Shown here: piece by piece, positions 49,878 to 61,487 of the stretch
Numbering within the stretch: position 1 is the first letter of the stretch
Layout of the letters: every line of letters begins with the position of its first letter
NCBI GenBank assembly: GCA_028023455.1
Contig: JAQFVV010000013.1
Location: forward strand, 9,952,411-10,016,410
Direction: 5' to 3'
Origin: Epiperipatus broadwayi
Taxonomy: Eukaryota > Onychophora > Udeonychophora > Euonychophora > Peripatidae
Length of the DNA: 64,000 nucleotides
The notes under the pieces: model-generated
The model's database searches: none
What the model was told of the DNA's origin: nothing
What the model saw: the letters and a program-made list of their open reading frames with translations, nothing else
Position numbers and translations under genes: made by a program

Positions 49878-51586
49878 CTGGTTACATATAAATAGCATGT
49901 TTCCATTTATTTAACTATCAGCAATAATGCACACATACATAAGTAGAATAATTAGATTTAAAATTAGCATAATATATGAGGATTTGGGTATATGTATACA
50001 TAAATAAATACTATTATAGTATATACTAAGTGAAAAAGTAGGATAGACAGATCTGACTGTTTCAATAATGTAATGGAATATCAAATAATTATGGAGTATA
50101 ATAGTGATTTTTGTAAAATCTCAATTTGGAGAGATCCCAACATTCATTAGTTCTGCTTATTTGCTGTAAAATAGATACTTTACTGAAGATGATGATAAAT
50201 GAAAGCTTATTGCTTGCAATTTGATTTTCGCAACTGCTGTCTTTGATTTGAATGATCATTTTAGCTTTAATATTTAATGTGGATTTCAATACAAAATAAA
50301 GTGATGTAAAGGGAGAAACAACTGTATGCTACAGAATGTAAATGTAAAATACTAATATTAATAATAAATCAAAATCATTCATTATAATGTAGATGAAATT
50401 AATTTGCAAATAATATGTGACATTTTAAATCTCAATGAAAAGGCTTTCAAAATAGAAATTTTTAGTTTACATAAATTCATTAAAAAGAAGTTGTTTTAGA
50501 AATACGAAAAAAGTTAATTTATTTAAAACAAATTTTTAAATTTGTGTAATATTTGTTAAAAATTATAAACTTATTCAGTTTCATATGAAAATTAACTTTT
50601 TGGCACTGTGAATATTTAATTATTCTGCCTGGTGAGAGTTTTGTAAGCTTTCAACATTTGATTTCAGTATTAAACTGTTATTCTATATTAGAATATAATA
50701 AAGTAGACTTAATTTAATTAAAATTTTTATTTACAAATGAAATAAATTCTAAAACAATTATATTTGAACTTTGAAAATGTTGATAAAAATAAAGTCATAA
50801 TAAAAACAAAGAAAAGTTTCATCATTCATCAATTGGGAAAAGCAGATTGATTTCATAAAATCAATGACACTTTTCTTATTGACATTTGTATTTAAAATAT
50901 AAATGAATAAATATCAATATATTATAAATCTATCAAATTAGGCTTTAAAATATCCAAAATTTTAAATAATTTTTACAAAATTGTAATATATATAAACAGA
51001 TGGTCAGTTATAATGTGTTACTGATCAGTTTGAAACAGTGCACTTATCAGAACTCTGTAATTTGCATTGTTGATGTTTCATCAGCATTGATTAGCTTCAA
51101 TTTTTTAATATAAAACATATGCATAAAATAAATATAATCATGTATATTTTTGATTTTTAATGATTATTATACAATTAATATGCAAAAATAACTGTGAATC
51201 TTAATAAAATTTTCAAAAACAAATTAAAATTTGTCATTCAAAAAAATTTTTGAAGTAATTTTCATCTTGTAAAGCATGTGAAATCCAATAACAATGACCA
51301 CCATGTTAAAGCTTGCTGAAATTTGTTTGAACTCAACATGTTTTCAATCATCCTAACATCTTTAGATTTTTTAAATTAAAATATCAGAATAAAATATATG
51401 TGAACTTCACAATTTAAAAAAAAATAGTGAAATACCTGGAAAATAAAGTTATCCACTTAGATAAAACATTTGATTATTCAATAAGAGGAATGCTCGCTTA
51501 TGTTTAAGATAAGTTTTTATCAACTTCCTGGTTATTAATATTGTTTATATATATAATTATTGTTTTGTATTATTGTTTTAGATACT
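47861..51586. other. AT-rich stretch containing a long (AT)n tract
   Basis: The main feature is a pure AT dinucleotide tract of 86 bp at 49789-49874. An 82-codon open frame at 48223-48471 (minus) contains two similar IGIGFK segments but no known domain. No dispersed repeat recognised. Confidence 0.45.
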
Positions 51587-51913
51587 TTAGTATTAGACCT
51601 GCAACATGGAGCATGTATTAGACCTACTGCACCTTTTCACATTTGTATCAGTCTGCTCATAACTTTGTAATCTTATGATCTGACCAAAATAACATGTGGA
51701 TCTTGCACATGATATTTTTCACAAAGTTTGCAAAAAAAAAAGTAACATGTACACAAATCTTGTACATATTTTTTACAAAGTTTGCAAAAAAAAGTAACTT
51801 ATACACGGATCTTGTACATAATATTTTGGCAAGATTTACAAAGTTATCAGAAGGTTGATATGAATGTGAAAAGTTGCAATAGGTCTAATACATGCTTCAT
51901 GTTACAGGACTAA
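51587..51913. repeat. 330-bp palindrome with tandem core
   Basis: Left arm tattagacctgcaacatgga...cttttcacatttgtatcag...ataactttgtaa (51590-51675) mirrors ttacaaagttat...gaatgtgaaaag...ggtctaatacatgcttcatg (51838-51905). Between the arms are about three 60-bp tandem units with caaagtttgcaaaaaaa and acatg(t)tacacaaatcttgta. Within the left arm the sequence tattagacctg/tattagacctac is duplicated. Confidence 0.85.
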
Positions 51914-52161
51914 AATTAACTAAAAGTAAAAAAATAATATATTTATCATTTTCAACAAGAAATGCATGATTTTGAACAAGAAATTTAAATATGTACAATT
52001 TTCACACTAACAATATTTAAAAACAACATTTGAAATATGTGATTTGTGATCTTAATGAAATAACACCATTATACAAAAAAAAATGTTACTGTAAATATGA
52101 ACTAAAGAGACAGTAAATGATTTTGGTTTTTAAATAATATTTATAAAAACACATTAACTAT

Positions 52162-52395
52162 ATTAAAACAGGTAAAATTCTCCATCCAAAGCTCCTTGCT
52201 GATGAAGGCCACAAGCCAAAACTAATCTGGGGATATTGGATGAATAGGCACTAGATGGGGATTTTATGCATAAGCCTTCTGGCATCCATTGATTACTTTG
52301 GCTGGCACTACTTTATGGAGAGTTTTGCCTGTTTTAATAACAGTTAAGTGCAAGCATAAGAAATGGTGATCATGTGATGTTTAGTAGTTTAACAT
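52162..52395 (+). repeat. Solo unit of the 15/40-kb composite repeat
   Basis: attaaaacaggtaaaattctcc leads directly into gctccttgctgatgaaggcc, then the common body (ggatattggatgaataggca, ggcatccattgattact) and the end tggagagttttgcctgtttt with agtgatcatgtgatgttta beyond. Thus one unit is bounded by both inverted ends, about 230 bp. This may be the true mobile unit of the family. Confidence 0.8.
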
Positions 52396-52831
52396 TAACT
52401 ATATGCATACAATACTTGCCATGTAATATATAACAGAAATTGTCATCTTGAAACAAAAAATTTCAGATGTACTGTTGTCACAGAAAATGGAGATATCTAC
52501 TAAAAGTTTTCCCACTAAAAATGTAGCACATTATTGCAGACTATGCTGGGATTTTCAACAGAAATGCTAATGAACATATTTTTTTTATAAACAAATTAAA
52601 CCAACAAAAAAAAAAGGAACAAAATACCACAAAAAAATACATATTATGAGACTTTTACTAGCTTTTTTATCCTGGAAGAACCATTTCTTTTATATCATTA
52701 AGTATGGCAGAAAGAAATCTGGACAATAACTGAAAATGTTGAAGTAACACAAGAAAAAAGTTTGTGTTAATAAAGAAAAACATGTTTCCACACATATACT
52801 AACAGGGTTTATTTCTTTTCAATTTGATGTC
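52396..52831. other. AT-rich stretch without recognisable feature
   Basis: A- and T-runs only; nothing supported. Confidence 0.3.
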
Positions 52832-53051
52832 ATTTTATACAATCAATACACATGACTACATACTTGTGAAAAAGATAAATTATTTTTAATATCTGTATTT
52901 TGTGCTGAACCAGAACTCATCAGTTGGTACAGATCATTATCTCCACACATATATGTGATCTGGATCAACTGATGGGTGCTGGTTCAGTACAAAATACGGA
53001 TATGAATAGAGATCATTTATCTTTTTCTCTTGTGTATCGATTGTATAAAAT
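52832..53051. repeat. 220-bp palindrome sharing its core with the 55-kb cluster
   Basis: Ends attttatacaatcaatacac and tgtatcgattgtataaaat mirror, as do gtgctgaaccag...catcagttgg and caactgatg...ctggttcagtac around a centre near 52955 (acacatatatgtg). The arm segment from gataaat to cacacatatat is homologous to the cluster at 54.6-56.1 kb (gctaaaccagcaatcatcag, ttggtctagattactatcc). Confidence 0.85.
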
Positions 53052-53530
53052 AGAGTGGATAGCTATAAGGAGATTAAAAGTCTGGAGTTTAAATATCTTC
53101 TAATTACATTAAGTTCAGTACAGACAATATACTTGTATTGAAATATAAATAATTATTATTTTATTTTCTGAAGTAAAGCAATCTTCACACATGTCCTGTT
53201 TTAATATAAATTGACACATCCTTTATTCTGTGCTGTATAAAAAAATAAATATCAATAATTATTATTTTAAAATAAAAGAATAAAATGTGTTTATATATAT
53301 ATACAGATTACGAGTTTGTTGTTTAAATTGCTTTTTCCAACATTTAGCAACTAAAGTAACAGTATTTAGCTTATCAAGTTGCAATTTTATATTTTTAAAT
53401 TGCATATTAGTAAATATTATAAGTATAATTAATGAAATAAATTAATAATATCTACTTCTTTAAAATGTCCCCATTAATTTCAGTGTATAAAAAAAATTAC
53501 CATTTACATATTCATTTTTTTTAAAAAAAA

Positions 53531-53792
53531 TCTTGTTTATTCTGTGGTGAATCAAATTTTTCTCTCTGTCTATATATTTTATTCTATAATTTCACTTATG
53601 TTTAAAGCATATTTAATGATCATTTTCAGTATTTATTTCCAATTATTATTTTATACAGATATTTTCACTGTATAAAAGAATAATTAAAAATAGACCTTGA
53701 AAATGATCATAAGTTAATGTTGAAACATAGATGAAATTACAGAATGAGATATATATGGATGCGGAGAAATTTGATTCATAGAATAAAAAGAT
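53531..53792. repeat. 260-bp palindrome
   Basis: tttattctgtggtgaatcaaat (53536) pairs with atttgattcatagaataaaaa (53787). ataatttcacttatgttt pairs with aaacatagatgaaatta, and aatgatcattttca pairs with tgaaaatgatcat. A near-absent loop lies at about 53662-53668. No ORF. Confidence 0.8.
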
Positions 53793-54608
53793 ATGAAAAG
53801 ATATTGAATGTATGAATAATAATGTTTTATATAAAGTGAAGCTCTGATATGTACTTCGTCAATTCTTTATTCAGAGTGTTTATAATAGATATATACAAAT
53901 GAAGTGAAAAAAATGTAAATGCTAGCTGTAATAATGCATTGGCTTCTAATATCAAAGTAATTCATAATGCTGAGTTGATTTTCATCCTATTATCCATATA
54001 AGATTCACTGTTTATTTTTCAAATTTGAGAATTTTTTTGGATTTCAATAACCCAAATTTTGCTAAGATAAGAAAATACAGGCACTTCGTTACAATTAGGT
54101 TTTTAGATATTTACTTGATGTTTTTTTTTTACTTTTTTGTAAATCCATGTAGAAATTAATTTGTTTATTGTAAGCAGTTAAAATTGATCTTTGAAATTTT
54201 GTTTAAATAATAGAAATTTCTGAACAATAGGTATTTCGATTTAATGAACTTCAATATGTAGTGATTTTTCTGCTATGAATTTTATTCAATATTTACTACT
54301 ATGATTTGGGGGAGGGGCTGCATACTAATGTCAAGAGAGAGCAGTATATGTGAGGTATTAATTCCATGTTTTTCATGATAGTTGTTTAATTTCTGATTTT
54401 ACTAATCTACTTTTAAAATATGAAAATGACTTATATATATATATATATAGTATTAACATGTTATAAAATAGTGAGATAAAAATTTTGATGGATTGTTAAA
54501 ATCAAAAAAAAAAAACTTGCTCATCATGGCCATGGATGAAGATTCTCTGCATGATCATGCTTAAATTTACAGATAAATTGATATTTATAAGTAATTTTAC
54601 AAAAAGGA
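53793..54608. other. AT-rich stretch without recognisable feature
   Basis: A short (TA)n lies at 54433-54449 and an A-run near 54506. No other structure is supported. Confidence 0.35.
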
Positions 54609-56058
54609 ATCTCACACGACCCACTACTCTCAGTGCCATCTCATATTGCTGACCCACCTGATCACACACATATTGAAAAGATAAATAATCACCAATATAT
54701 GTATTTCATGCTAAATCAACAATCATCAGTTGGTCTAGATTACTATCCTCACACATATATACAATCAGTGCTCAGCTTTATATTAAGATAGCGAATCTTC
54801 ATACTTTAATGGACAGGCTTCAAACTCAACTCACAACTCTTCAGCCTTCCATTTCATTGAAAATCTGATGATGGAATGTTCAAAGCCATTGTTAGTGCCA
54901 AGGTTGTCACCCTACCCATGTTGACATGGAGAATAATCCATTTAAAGATACATATGCGAGGGATGGGCAGACCTTTTACACACTATTTATATAAATTAAT
55001 ACATTGTACATGCTTAAACCTGCATCTTTATATGTAATATATGCAGGATTCGAATTCAGACTTTCACACAATCCTCTACTCTCAGTGCCATCTCATATTG
55101 CTGACCCACCTGATCACACACATGTTGAAAAGGTAAATAATCACCAATATACGTATTTCATGCTAAACCAGCAATCATCAGTTGGTCTAGATTACTATCC
55201 TCACCCATATATACAATCAGTGCTCAGCTTTATCTTCATACTTTAATGGACAGGCTTCAAACTACTCCATCTCACAACTCTTCAGCCTTCCATTTCATTG
55301 AAAATCTGGTGATGAAATGTTCAAAGCCCTTGTTAGTGCCAAGGTTGTTATCCTATTCATGTTGACATATTAGTCATTCTGACCCCTCATGTGAGCACTG
55401 ATTGTATATTTGTGTGAGAATAGTAATCTAGACCAACTGATGATTGCTGGTTTAGCATGAAATACGTGTATTGGTGATTATTTATCTTTTCAACATGTGT
55501 GTGATCAGGTGGGTCAGCAATATGAGATGGCACTGAGAGTAGTAGGTCGTGTGAAATTCTGAGTTCGAATCCCACATATATTACATATATAAATGCAGGT
55601 TTAAGTCTGTACAATGTATTAATTTATATAAATAGTGTGTAAAAGGCCTGCCCATCCCTCGCATATGTATGTATAACTAGATTATTCTCCTGTACATGAG
55701 GAGTCAGAATGACTAATATGTCAACATGGGTAGGATGACAACCTTGGCACTAACAAGGGCTTTGAATGTTCCATCATCAGATTTTCAATGAAATGGAAGG
55801 CTAAAAAGTTATGAGATGGAGTAGTTTGAAGCCTGTCCATTAAAGTGTGAAGATTGGCTATCTTAATATAAAGCTGAGCACTGATTGTATATATGTGTGA
55901 GGATAGTAATCTAGACCAACTGATGATTGTTGGTTTACCATGAAATACGTATATTGGTGATTATTTATCTTTTCAACATGTGTGTGATCAGGTGGGTCAG
56001 CAATATGAGATGGCACTGAGAGTATATAAATGCAGGTTTAAGCCTGTACAATGTATTA
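54609..56058. repeat. 1.45-kb composite palindrome with tRNA-like boxes
   Basis: A ~455-bp unit occurs twice in one orientation (from 54609 and from about 55066, the second incomplete) and then about twice inverted (55386-55860 and 55875-56058), giving a large palindrome centred near 55385. Unit landmarks are ctctcagtgccatctcatat, gctgacccacctgatcacac, catcagttggtctagatta, ccattaaagt/actttaatggacaggc and gcgagggatgggca. In the inverted copies the plus strand carries gagttcgaatcccac (about 55561-55575), a good Pol III B-box, about 30 bp after tggcactgagagtag. The left copies carry it on the minus strand (near 55049). Open frames at 55004-55246 and 55387-55614 are the same sequence on opposite strands. 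Confidence 0.85.
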
Positions 56059-56964
56059 AAAAAGAATCTCGTAAATAAAATATTTTACCGGAGATAAAAT
56101 ACTGTTAAATAAAATTTAAAAAACTATGGTGAACTAAATTAAAAATTATATTCAAAAATTGTAATTAAAAATCAAATTAAAGTTCAAAGGATTGATTCAT
56201 TACTGATAAATTAGACTTGAAAAATTTTTAATGGCAATGATTCCTGTCTTTGTGTGTTCATTAGCTGCATTTAGGAGTGGAACGGAGGCTACAAATTGTT
56301 TTCAGAGAAGATGATTTTAATTTAATTGTTTATTGCGAATTGACTTTATTATCTTCTTGTTTGTTCTAATTCCTTATTATCGTTAATGCTATCCTTCTTT
56401 TGCATTATTTATTTAAATTACTACGTGGTAATTTTTTTAAACTTTGATTTACTCGTTTAAAAAATAGTTTAATAAAGATTCGTTAAATATACAAATATTG
56501 TATTATGATTTCTAATTTGACATCTCTAATGTACTATCGTTACTAAGAAGATTTATAGTAGTAGAATCATTTTTTTTAAGTCCAATTATTTTCTTATAGT
56601 TCAATCACTTTTAAAAGATAATAAATAAATATTTCTGCATTACAAAAACTTTAAATCATAAAAAAATATATTTGGATAAATACGCCTCCCCCTGCTCTCT
56701 TTACACAATTATACTTTTTTAAACTTAGTTTATTGCTTCTTATTGGAATAATGGAGTTTTCCTGGGACTCTCTTTAGTTTAAACAAAGGCAAATAGATAC
56801 CTATTTATTGGCCTATATCAGAATTGACTAATCAATTATTTGAAAGGAAAAAATTCGTTGGCTTGGAAAATTTTCCAGTTAATGATAAAAAAAAATCTTT
56901 ATGCTTTCTGTTTATAGAGCGAAAATATAAAAGTATTTTCCTGAAGGTTTGTGATGGTGATATT
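56059..56964. other. AT-rich stretch without recognisable feature
   Basis: No repeat, tRNA-like box or supported coding frame noticed here. Confidence 0.35.
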
Positions 56965-57535
56965 TTAGTTGTATTTATATATTGGACTATTTCCATCACC
57001 TAATATTAAGCATGGAGTGTCTTTAGAAAAATTTAACTTTATTTAAATGTTCCAATTACATTCAACTATTAACAATAGCACACAACTTAGTATATGCACA
57101 ACGTTCCAGAGGTATTATTCTGCTCTATTTTTCAGGTATTGTTGGTGACCAGTAGTAACAGTACTGGTATGGGAATTGAATCTTGTACCTTAGATTCTTG
57201 AATATTGAATGTAAAGCTAAACTCTAACCAACGGCTTACTTTAAAGTAATGTTCTAACCAACTGCTCAGTTAGTTAGATCATTATCTTAACATTCAATAT
57301 CCAAGAATCTATCCAGGTTCGATTCCCATGCTGGTACTGTCACTGGTCAAGCCAACAACAAACACCTGAAGAAGAGAGGAGAATAATACCTCACAAAATG
57401 TAGTGCATATACTAACCTGTGTACTATTACTAAAAGTTGAATGTAATTAGAACACTTAAATAAAGTTAAATTTTTTTAAAGACCATCAATATATAATTGT
57501 AGATGGTGGAAATAGTCCAATATATAAGTACAAAA
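56965..57535. mobile_element. 570-bp palindrome with tRNA-like arms
   Basis: Outer arms atttatatattggactatttcca (56972) and tggaaatagtccaatatataa (57508) mirror, as do aatttaactttatttaa...caattacattcaac and gttgaatgtaatt...ttaaataaagttaaatt. The inner arms hold inverted copies of a tRNA-like block. On plus, ctgctcagttagttaga (A-box-like, 57262-57278) is followed by ccaggttcgattcccatg (B-box, 57313-57330). On minus the partner B-box is at 57172-57183, with cattcaatattcaagaatct shared. The unit could form a cruciform or hairpin carrying two divergent Pol III promoters. Confidence 0.8.
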
Positions 57536-59037
57536 TATACAAGTATTTCCCTGTATATATTATAAATAGACAGTAAATAAATGAAGGACAAAGTCTCATT
57601 ACAATTAATGTTTAAAGATTAAGATAAATAAATTAGTAACTTGGATTAAAAATTCTGTTGTTTTTTTTTTCAAATTATTATCACAGATAACATAATAATG
57701 TAAAGCTGTTGATATAATACAGTTTTTAATCAAATATTGCCTCCTGAAACGAAATCCAAATAATCAAAGACTTGTAGGCAGTTATGTTACAAAATGGATT
57801 CTTCATAGATAGTCAAAAAAATTTTTTTTTGTTTGTATAGAAGATTGTGCTTATGTTGTTTTGTATTCAAGATAAAGTATACTCTGAGTTAACCTTCATG
57901 GGAATGGACAAATATCTAATATAATTTCTTAAAATAAATACAAAACTAAAATATAGAATTAGAAGGAATTAATGAAAGAGGAAAATTTTAACCATTTGAC
58001 TGCCATGGATGTTTTGGAATCTGTATACTACTTGGTTGTGTTTGCTTTAACTCTTTATCATTGTATTTGATTTACATTGTTATTTATAGTATTAAATAAT
58101 CTTCTATTTATATATGTGTAAATCTGTTTTTACAACTTTATTTTTAATCCCCTAATTTATATTTTGTATTAAATTATGTTTTAAATACTCTTATTGTTTG
58201 CATATAATTTAACTTGAGTAAACTTGATGGTGTGGATACATATTTATTTAAAGTAGATTTAAAAAAAAAAAACAAGAAATGAAACATGGGAAAACTACAT
58301 ATATGGATAATGAAATAGCGTTTGGAGTGTTTGAAATATTAATTAAATCCGGTAACGATATTCTTAATATTTTGAAATAAATTGTATGCAACATGAATAA
58401 ATGGGTCTCTGATAAATGCATTTTTAAATTTATTTATAATACTGACGTAGATAAAACTAAATTATTACTATTGTAACAAAAGAAATAAAAATGCTGTTTT
58501 CTAAAAGGGAAAGCATTAAGCATTGTTGTAATATACATGCAGATTATAAAGCTTAATTCAAATATATTTTATGCTTTAAAGGAGATTTAAAAATTATTTA
58601 TTGATAAAAGAATACAAATCTGTGTTTTGATTAATATAAGATGGAAAAAGCAATTGTTGCACTACGAGTATAATCTTTGCTTTTATTAAGAAAATATTTA
58701 GAGTTTTAGTTTATGTGTTTATACTCAAGTATTATCTTTATCGGATAGTTATAAATGCTGACATATTTTAATTCAAGATTTGCAGAGCCAAATATAATTC
58801 CATGCTGACTGAAATTTAGTATATAATATACTATCAGTGTTTTGGGTTGACCTCACAGTCACTGAACATTGCAGTCACTATTTGCTGTACATGAATTTCA
58901 AATAGTATAGAAGCTAAATTTGAACTAAAGATCATCAATGTTTCTATTATTTACCTGTTAACCAGGACGTATTATACAAGACATTTATATATGAGGCTGA
59001 TTTAGTTACATATATGAAAAAAATATATTATCAGAGA
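57536..59037. other. AT-rich stretch without recognisable feature
   Basis: No repeat or coding structure recognised. Confidence 0.35.
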
Positions 59038-59240
59038 TAGATGAAGGAAATCTGTTGTATATATATATATTGTATTATTTTAAATGTTAATTCAAATAGT
59101 AAGAAAATGCAAAAAGAAAATATATACTATCTATATATGAAGCATAAACATAGATGAAGGAAATCTGTTGTATACAATATATGTATTGTATTATTTAAAA
59201 TGTTAATTGAAATAGTAAGAAAATGCAAAAAGAAAAATAT
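59038..59240 (+). repeat. 113-bp tandem duplication
   Basis: tagatgaaggaaatctgttg...attgtattattt(t)aaatgttaatt...aaatagtaagaaaatgcaaaaagaaaa occurs at 59038-59127 and again at 59151-59240 with few differences, separated by a short AT-rich spacer. Confidence 0.88.
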
Positions 59241-59574
59241 ATTTAATTGTTTGTATGAATAGAATATTTTTCTGTTATTAAACTATTTTACAAGGAAAAT
59301 TTGAGATATTAAAAAAAAGATTGTCATTATAATTTGCTCAGTCAAGAAAATAACTTAAATTAAATCAGTTGATGATTAATATCAGTTTTCTAATAATTAA
59401 CAGATTGCAGAAATTCTAAGAAACTTTAAATTCATTAAAGATAACCAAATATCAATCTCTTGGAACCTTGAGAAAAAGAGGTTAGTAATCCTGTTAAGTT
59501 CCAAGAAAGAAAAAAGAGAAGTATCTTAAAAGTTTTTTTTCCAATTTATGAAAATTTTTATTATTGTTTATCTT
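59241..59574. other. AT-rich stretch without recognisable feature
   Basis: I see nothing beyond AT-rich background here. Confidence 0.3.
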
Positions 59575-59760
59575 TAATATTTAAACAGCATTAAACTGTT
59601 GCACATGCCCTTTAGATTTTAACTATAAAATTAATGAATACAAACACTTAAAACACATGATAAAGTCTTTGGAAAAGATAGAATGAAGTGTTTGTATTCA
59701 TTCATTTTATAGTTAAAGTCCAAAGCGCATGTGCAACAGTTTAATGTTGTTTAAATATTA
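59575..59760. repeat. 186-bp palindrome (MITE-like)
   Basis: Arms 59575-59650 and 59686-59760 are about 90% mirrored: taatatttaaacagcattaa pairs with ttaatgttgtttaaatatta, ctgttgcacatg pairs with catgtgcaacag, and atgaatacaaacactt pairs with aagtgtttgtattcat. The 35-bp loop is near 59651-59685. No ORF. Confidence 0.88.
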
Positions 59761-60214
59761 CAGTTTGTAAAAAACATTGCGCTATATAAAATAATTGACT
59801 TATTGTTTATCTTGTAAAATTCCAGATGCCATATTGGACTTTTATTTTGCATTTTATTTTTATATTTAGTTTAAGTTACAATTTTCATAATGTCTTAACT
59901 CATTTTATGTTAATATAATTTTTATATACTACCATAAAGGTAACATAACATAGAATACAATATATCTGAGAAAAATTTAGTTATTTATATCATAAAATTT
60001 AAATTTGTTTAAAATTAAAAAAATTAAACATATTTAAAGTTATTAATTTTATATTTATTTATAAATTGCACATTTTGATAGATAAATCATAAAGTTATTA
60101 CATTCCTTACACATTACAATTAAAATTATATACAAAAAGTCATACCTAGGATATTTTATGCCATCACTAATCTAAAAATAAAAACTGATTCTCTAATGTC
60201 TTGGTAATAGAATT
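59761..60214. other. AT-rich stretch without recognisable feature
   Basis: Nothing supported. Confidence 0.3.
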
Positions 60215-60560
60215 ATCATATTACTTTGAATATAAGATGCTCCCAAATTTAAGATGCTATAGGATTTTAAGCTTGGAAAATTAGGGGAGAAAAAATTTTA
60301 AATGATTTTATAGAAAAATAGAAAACATTTTTATTTACTTAAATAGGAACTCATATAAATACAATAAGCTTACTTAATTCATTGCAAATCTTCTTCAAAC
60401 ATACTTTCACTTTTTATATCTTCACTTTCACAACTTGAATACTCATCTACTCTATTCCATCAGAGTACATCATCTTCAGGTCATTTAAATCATTGGCAAT
60501 ACAATATTTTAAGAAATTTTTTTTTAATAATTTCTTCAAGTATATCTTTCCAAGATTGTA
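60215..60560 (-). pseudogene. Possible pogo/Tigger-like transposase tail remnant
   Basis: gaatataagatgctcccaaa (about 60227) followed by a taaaattt-type block resembles the subterminal sequence of some Tc1/mariner pogo-type or similar DNA elements. On the minus strand an acidic broken frame near 60.4-60.5 kb (NDLKMMYSDGIE, then a lysine/valine-rich part) is compatible with an acidic transposase C-terminus. Both signals are weak. Confidence 0.2.
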
Positions 60561-60992
60561 AAATGCATTTAAGATTATACACATATTATTTGCATTACAA
60601 AATTTTTTTTAGTGCAAATACTGTAATGTTTTTTTTTTCCAAGGGAAAAAAAACATTTTAAAATACAATATTGACATTTAATGTTACGAATAAATCTTTT
60701 TTCTTTTGATTAAAAACCTTTTCTAAAATACAAATTAATAATTTGTTTGATTATTTAAGTAAATAAATGTTTTTTAAAAATAAATTTCTCTTTACAAATT
60801 GACAAAAATAATATATAGCAGTCAACATAAAAATTATATTTATAATGCAATTACAAATTGCACTCATATGTTTTTGATTTTCTTCTCAATTTGCTGTCAT
60901 ATAAAAATAATTTCTTCTATTAAAATCTAAATCATTTTTCTAAAATAATTTGTATTTTTACAAATATTTTCTGATAAAGATAAATTTGTAAA
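60561..60992. other. AT-rich stretch without recognisable feature
   Basis: Mainly homopolymer-rich sequence; no feature supported. Confidence 0.3.
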
Positions 60993-61360
60993 AATAGATT
61001 CTAAAACATGTTTTCTCTTTGAAAGCAAAGATATTGGAACTGTCAAAATCATTCACAGGCACTCCCTTGTATAGAGAACAAGAAACAACCAATCAGAACA
61101 AAGGCAGGTTTTTATCTCATTGTTGTATTGATTTATTAATTGTAAAAAAATTCTAAATGTTATTTAGTACAGTTTTTTGAATAAAATAATGGTAATAGAT
61201 TCTAAAACATGTTTTCACTTTTAACAAAGATATAAAAACTATCAAAATCATTGGCACTCTCTTATGTAGAGAACAAAAAATTACAATCAGAGCAATGGGT
61301 AAAAAATTCTAAAGGTTATTCAGTACAATTTTTTCAATAAAATAATGCTAAAATCAGCAA
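60993..61360 (+). repeat. ~200-bp tandem duplication
   Basis: aatagattctaaaacatgtttt...actgtcaaaatcatt...ggcactcyctt(g/a)t(a/g)tagagaacaa...attctaaa(t/g)gttatt(t/c)agtacar(t) repeats at 60993 and 61194. The second copy lacks about 40 bp of the first. It lies just outside the hAT element. Confidence 0.85.
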
Positions 61361-61487
61361 AATAACATTAAAATTAATGGTTTGAGAGATCATTAAAGGC
61401 ATTTATGAAATTAATCCCCAAAAATTGACATTTGATGTTAAATATTTTTTTATTCTACACAGATAATAACCATAATACTATGTACAG

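Noticed and set aside
51587-51913. CRISPR-like array (three ~60-bp repeated units)
   Set aside because: Units are adjacent without unique spacers, lie inside a palindrome, and the genome is eukaryotic.
55004-55614. Two similar frames on opposite strands (55004-55246 plus, 55387-55614 minus)
   Set aside because: They are the two arms of the palindromic array, the same repeat read twice. The cysteine-free peptide has no known domain.
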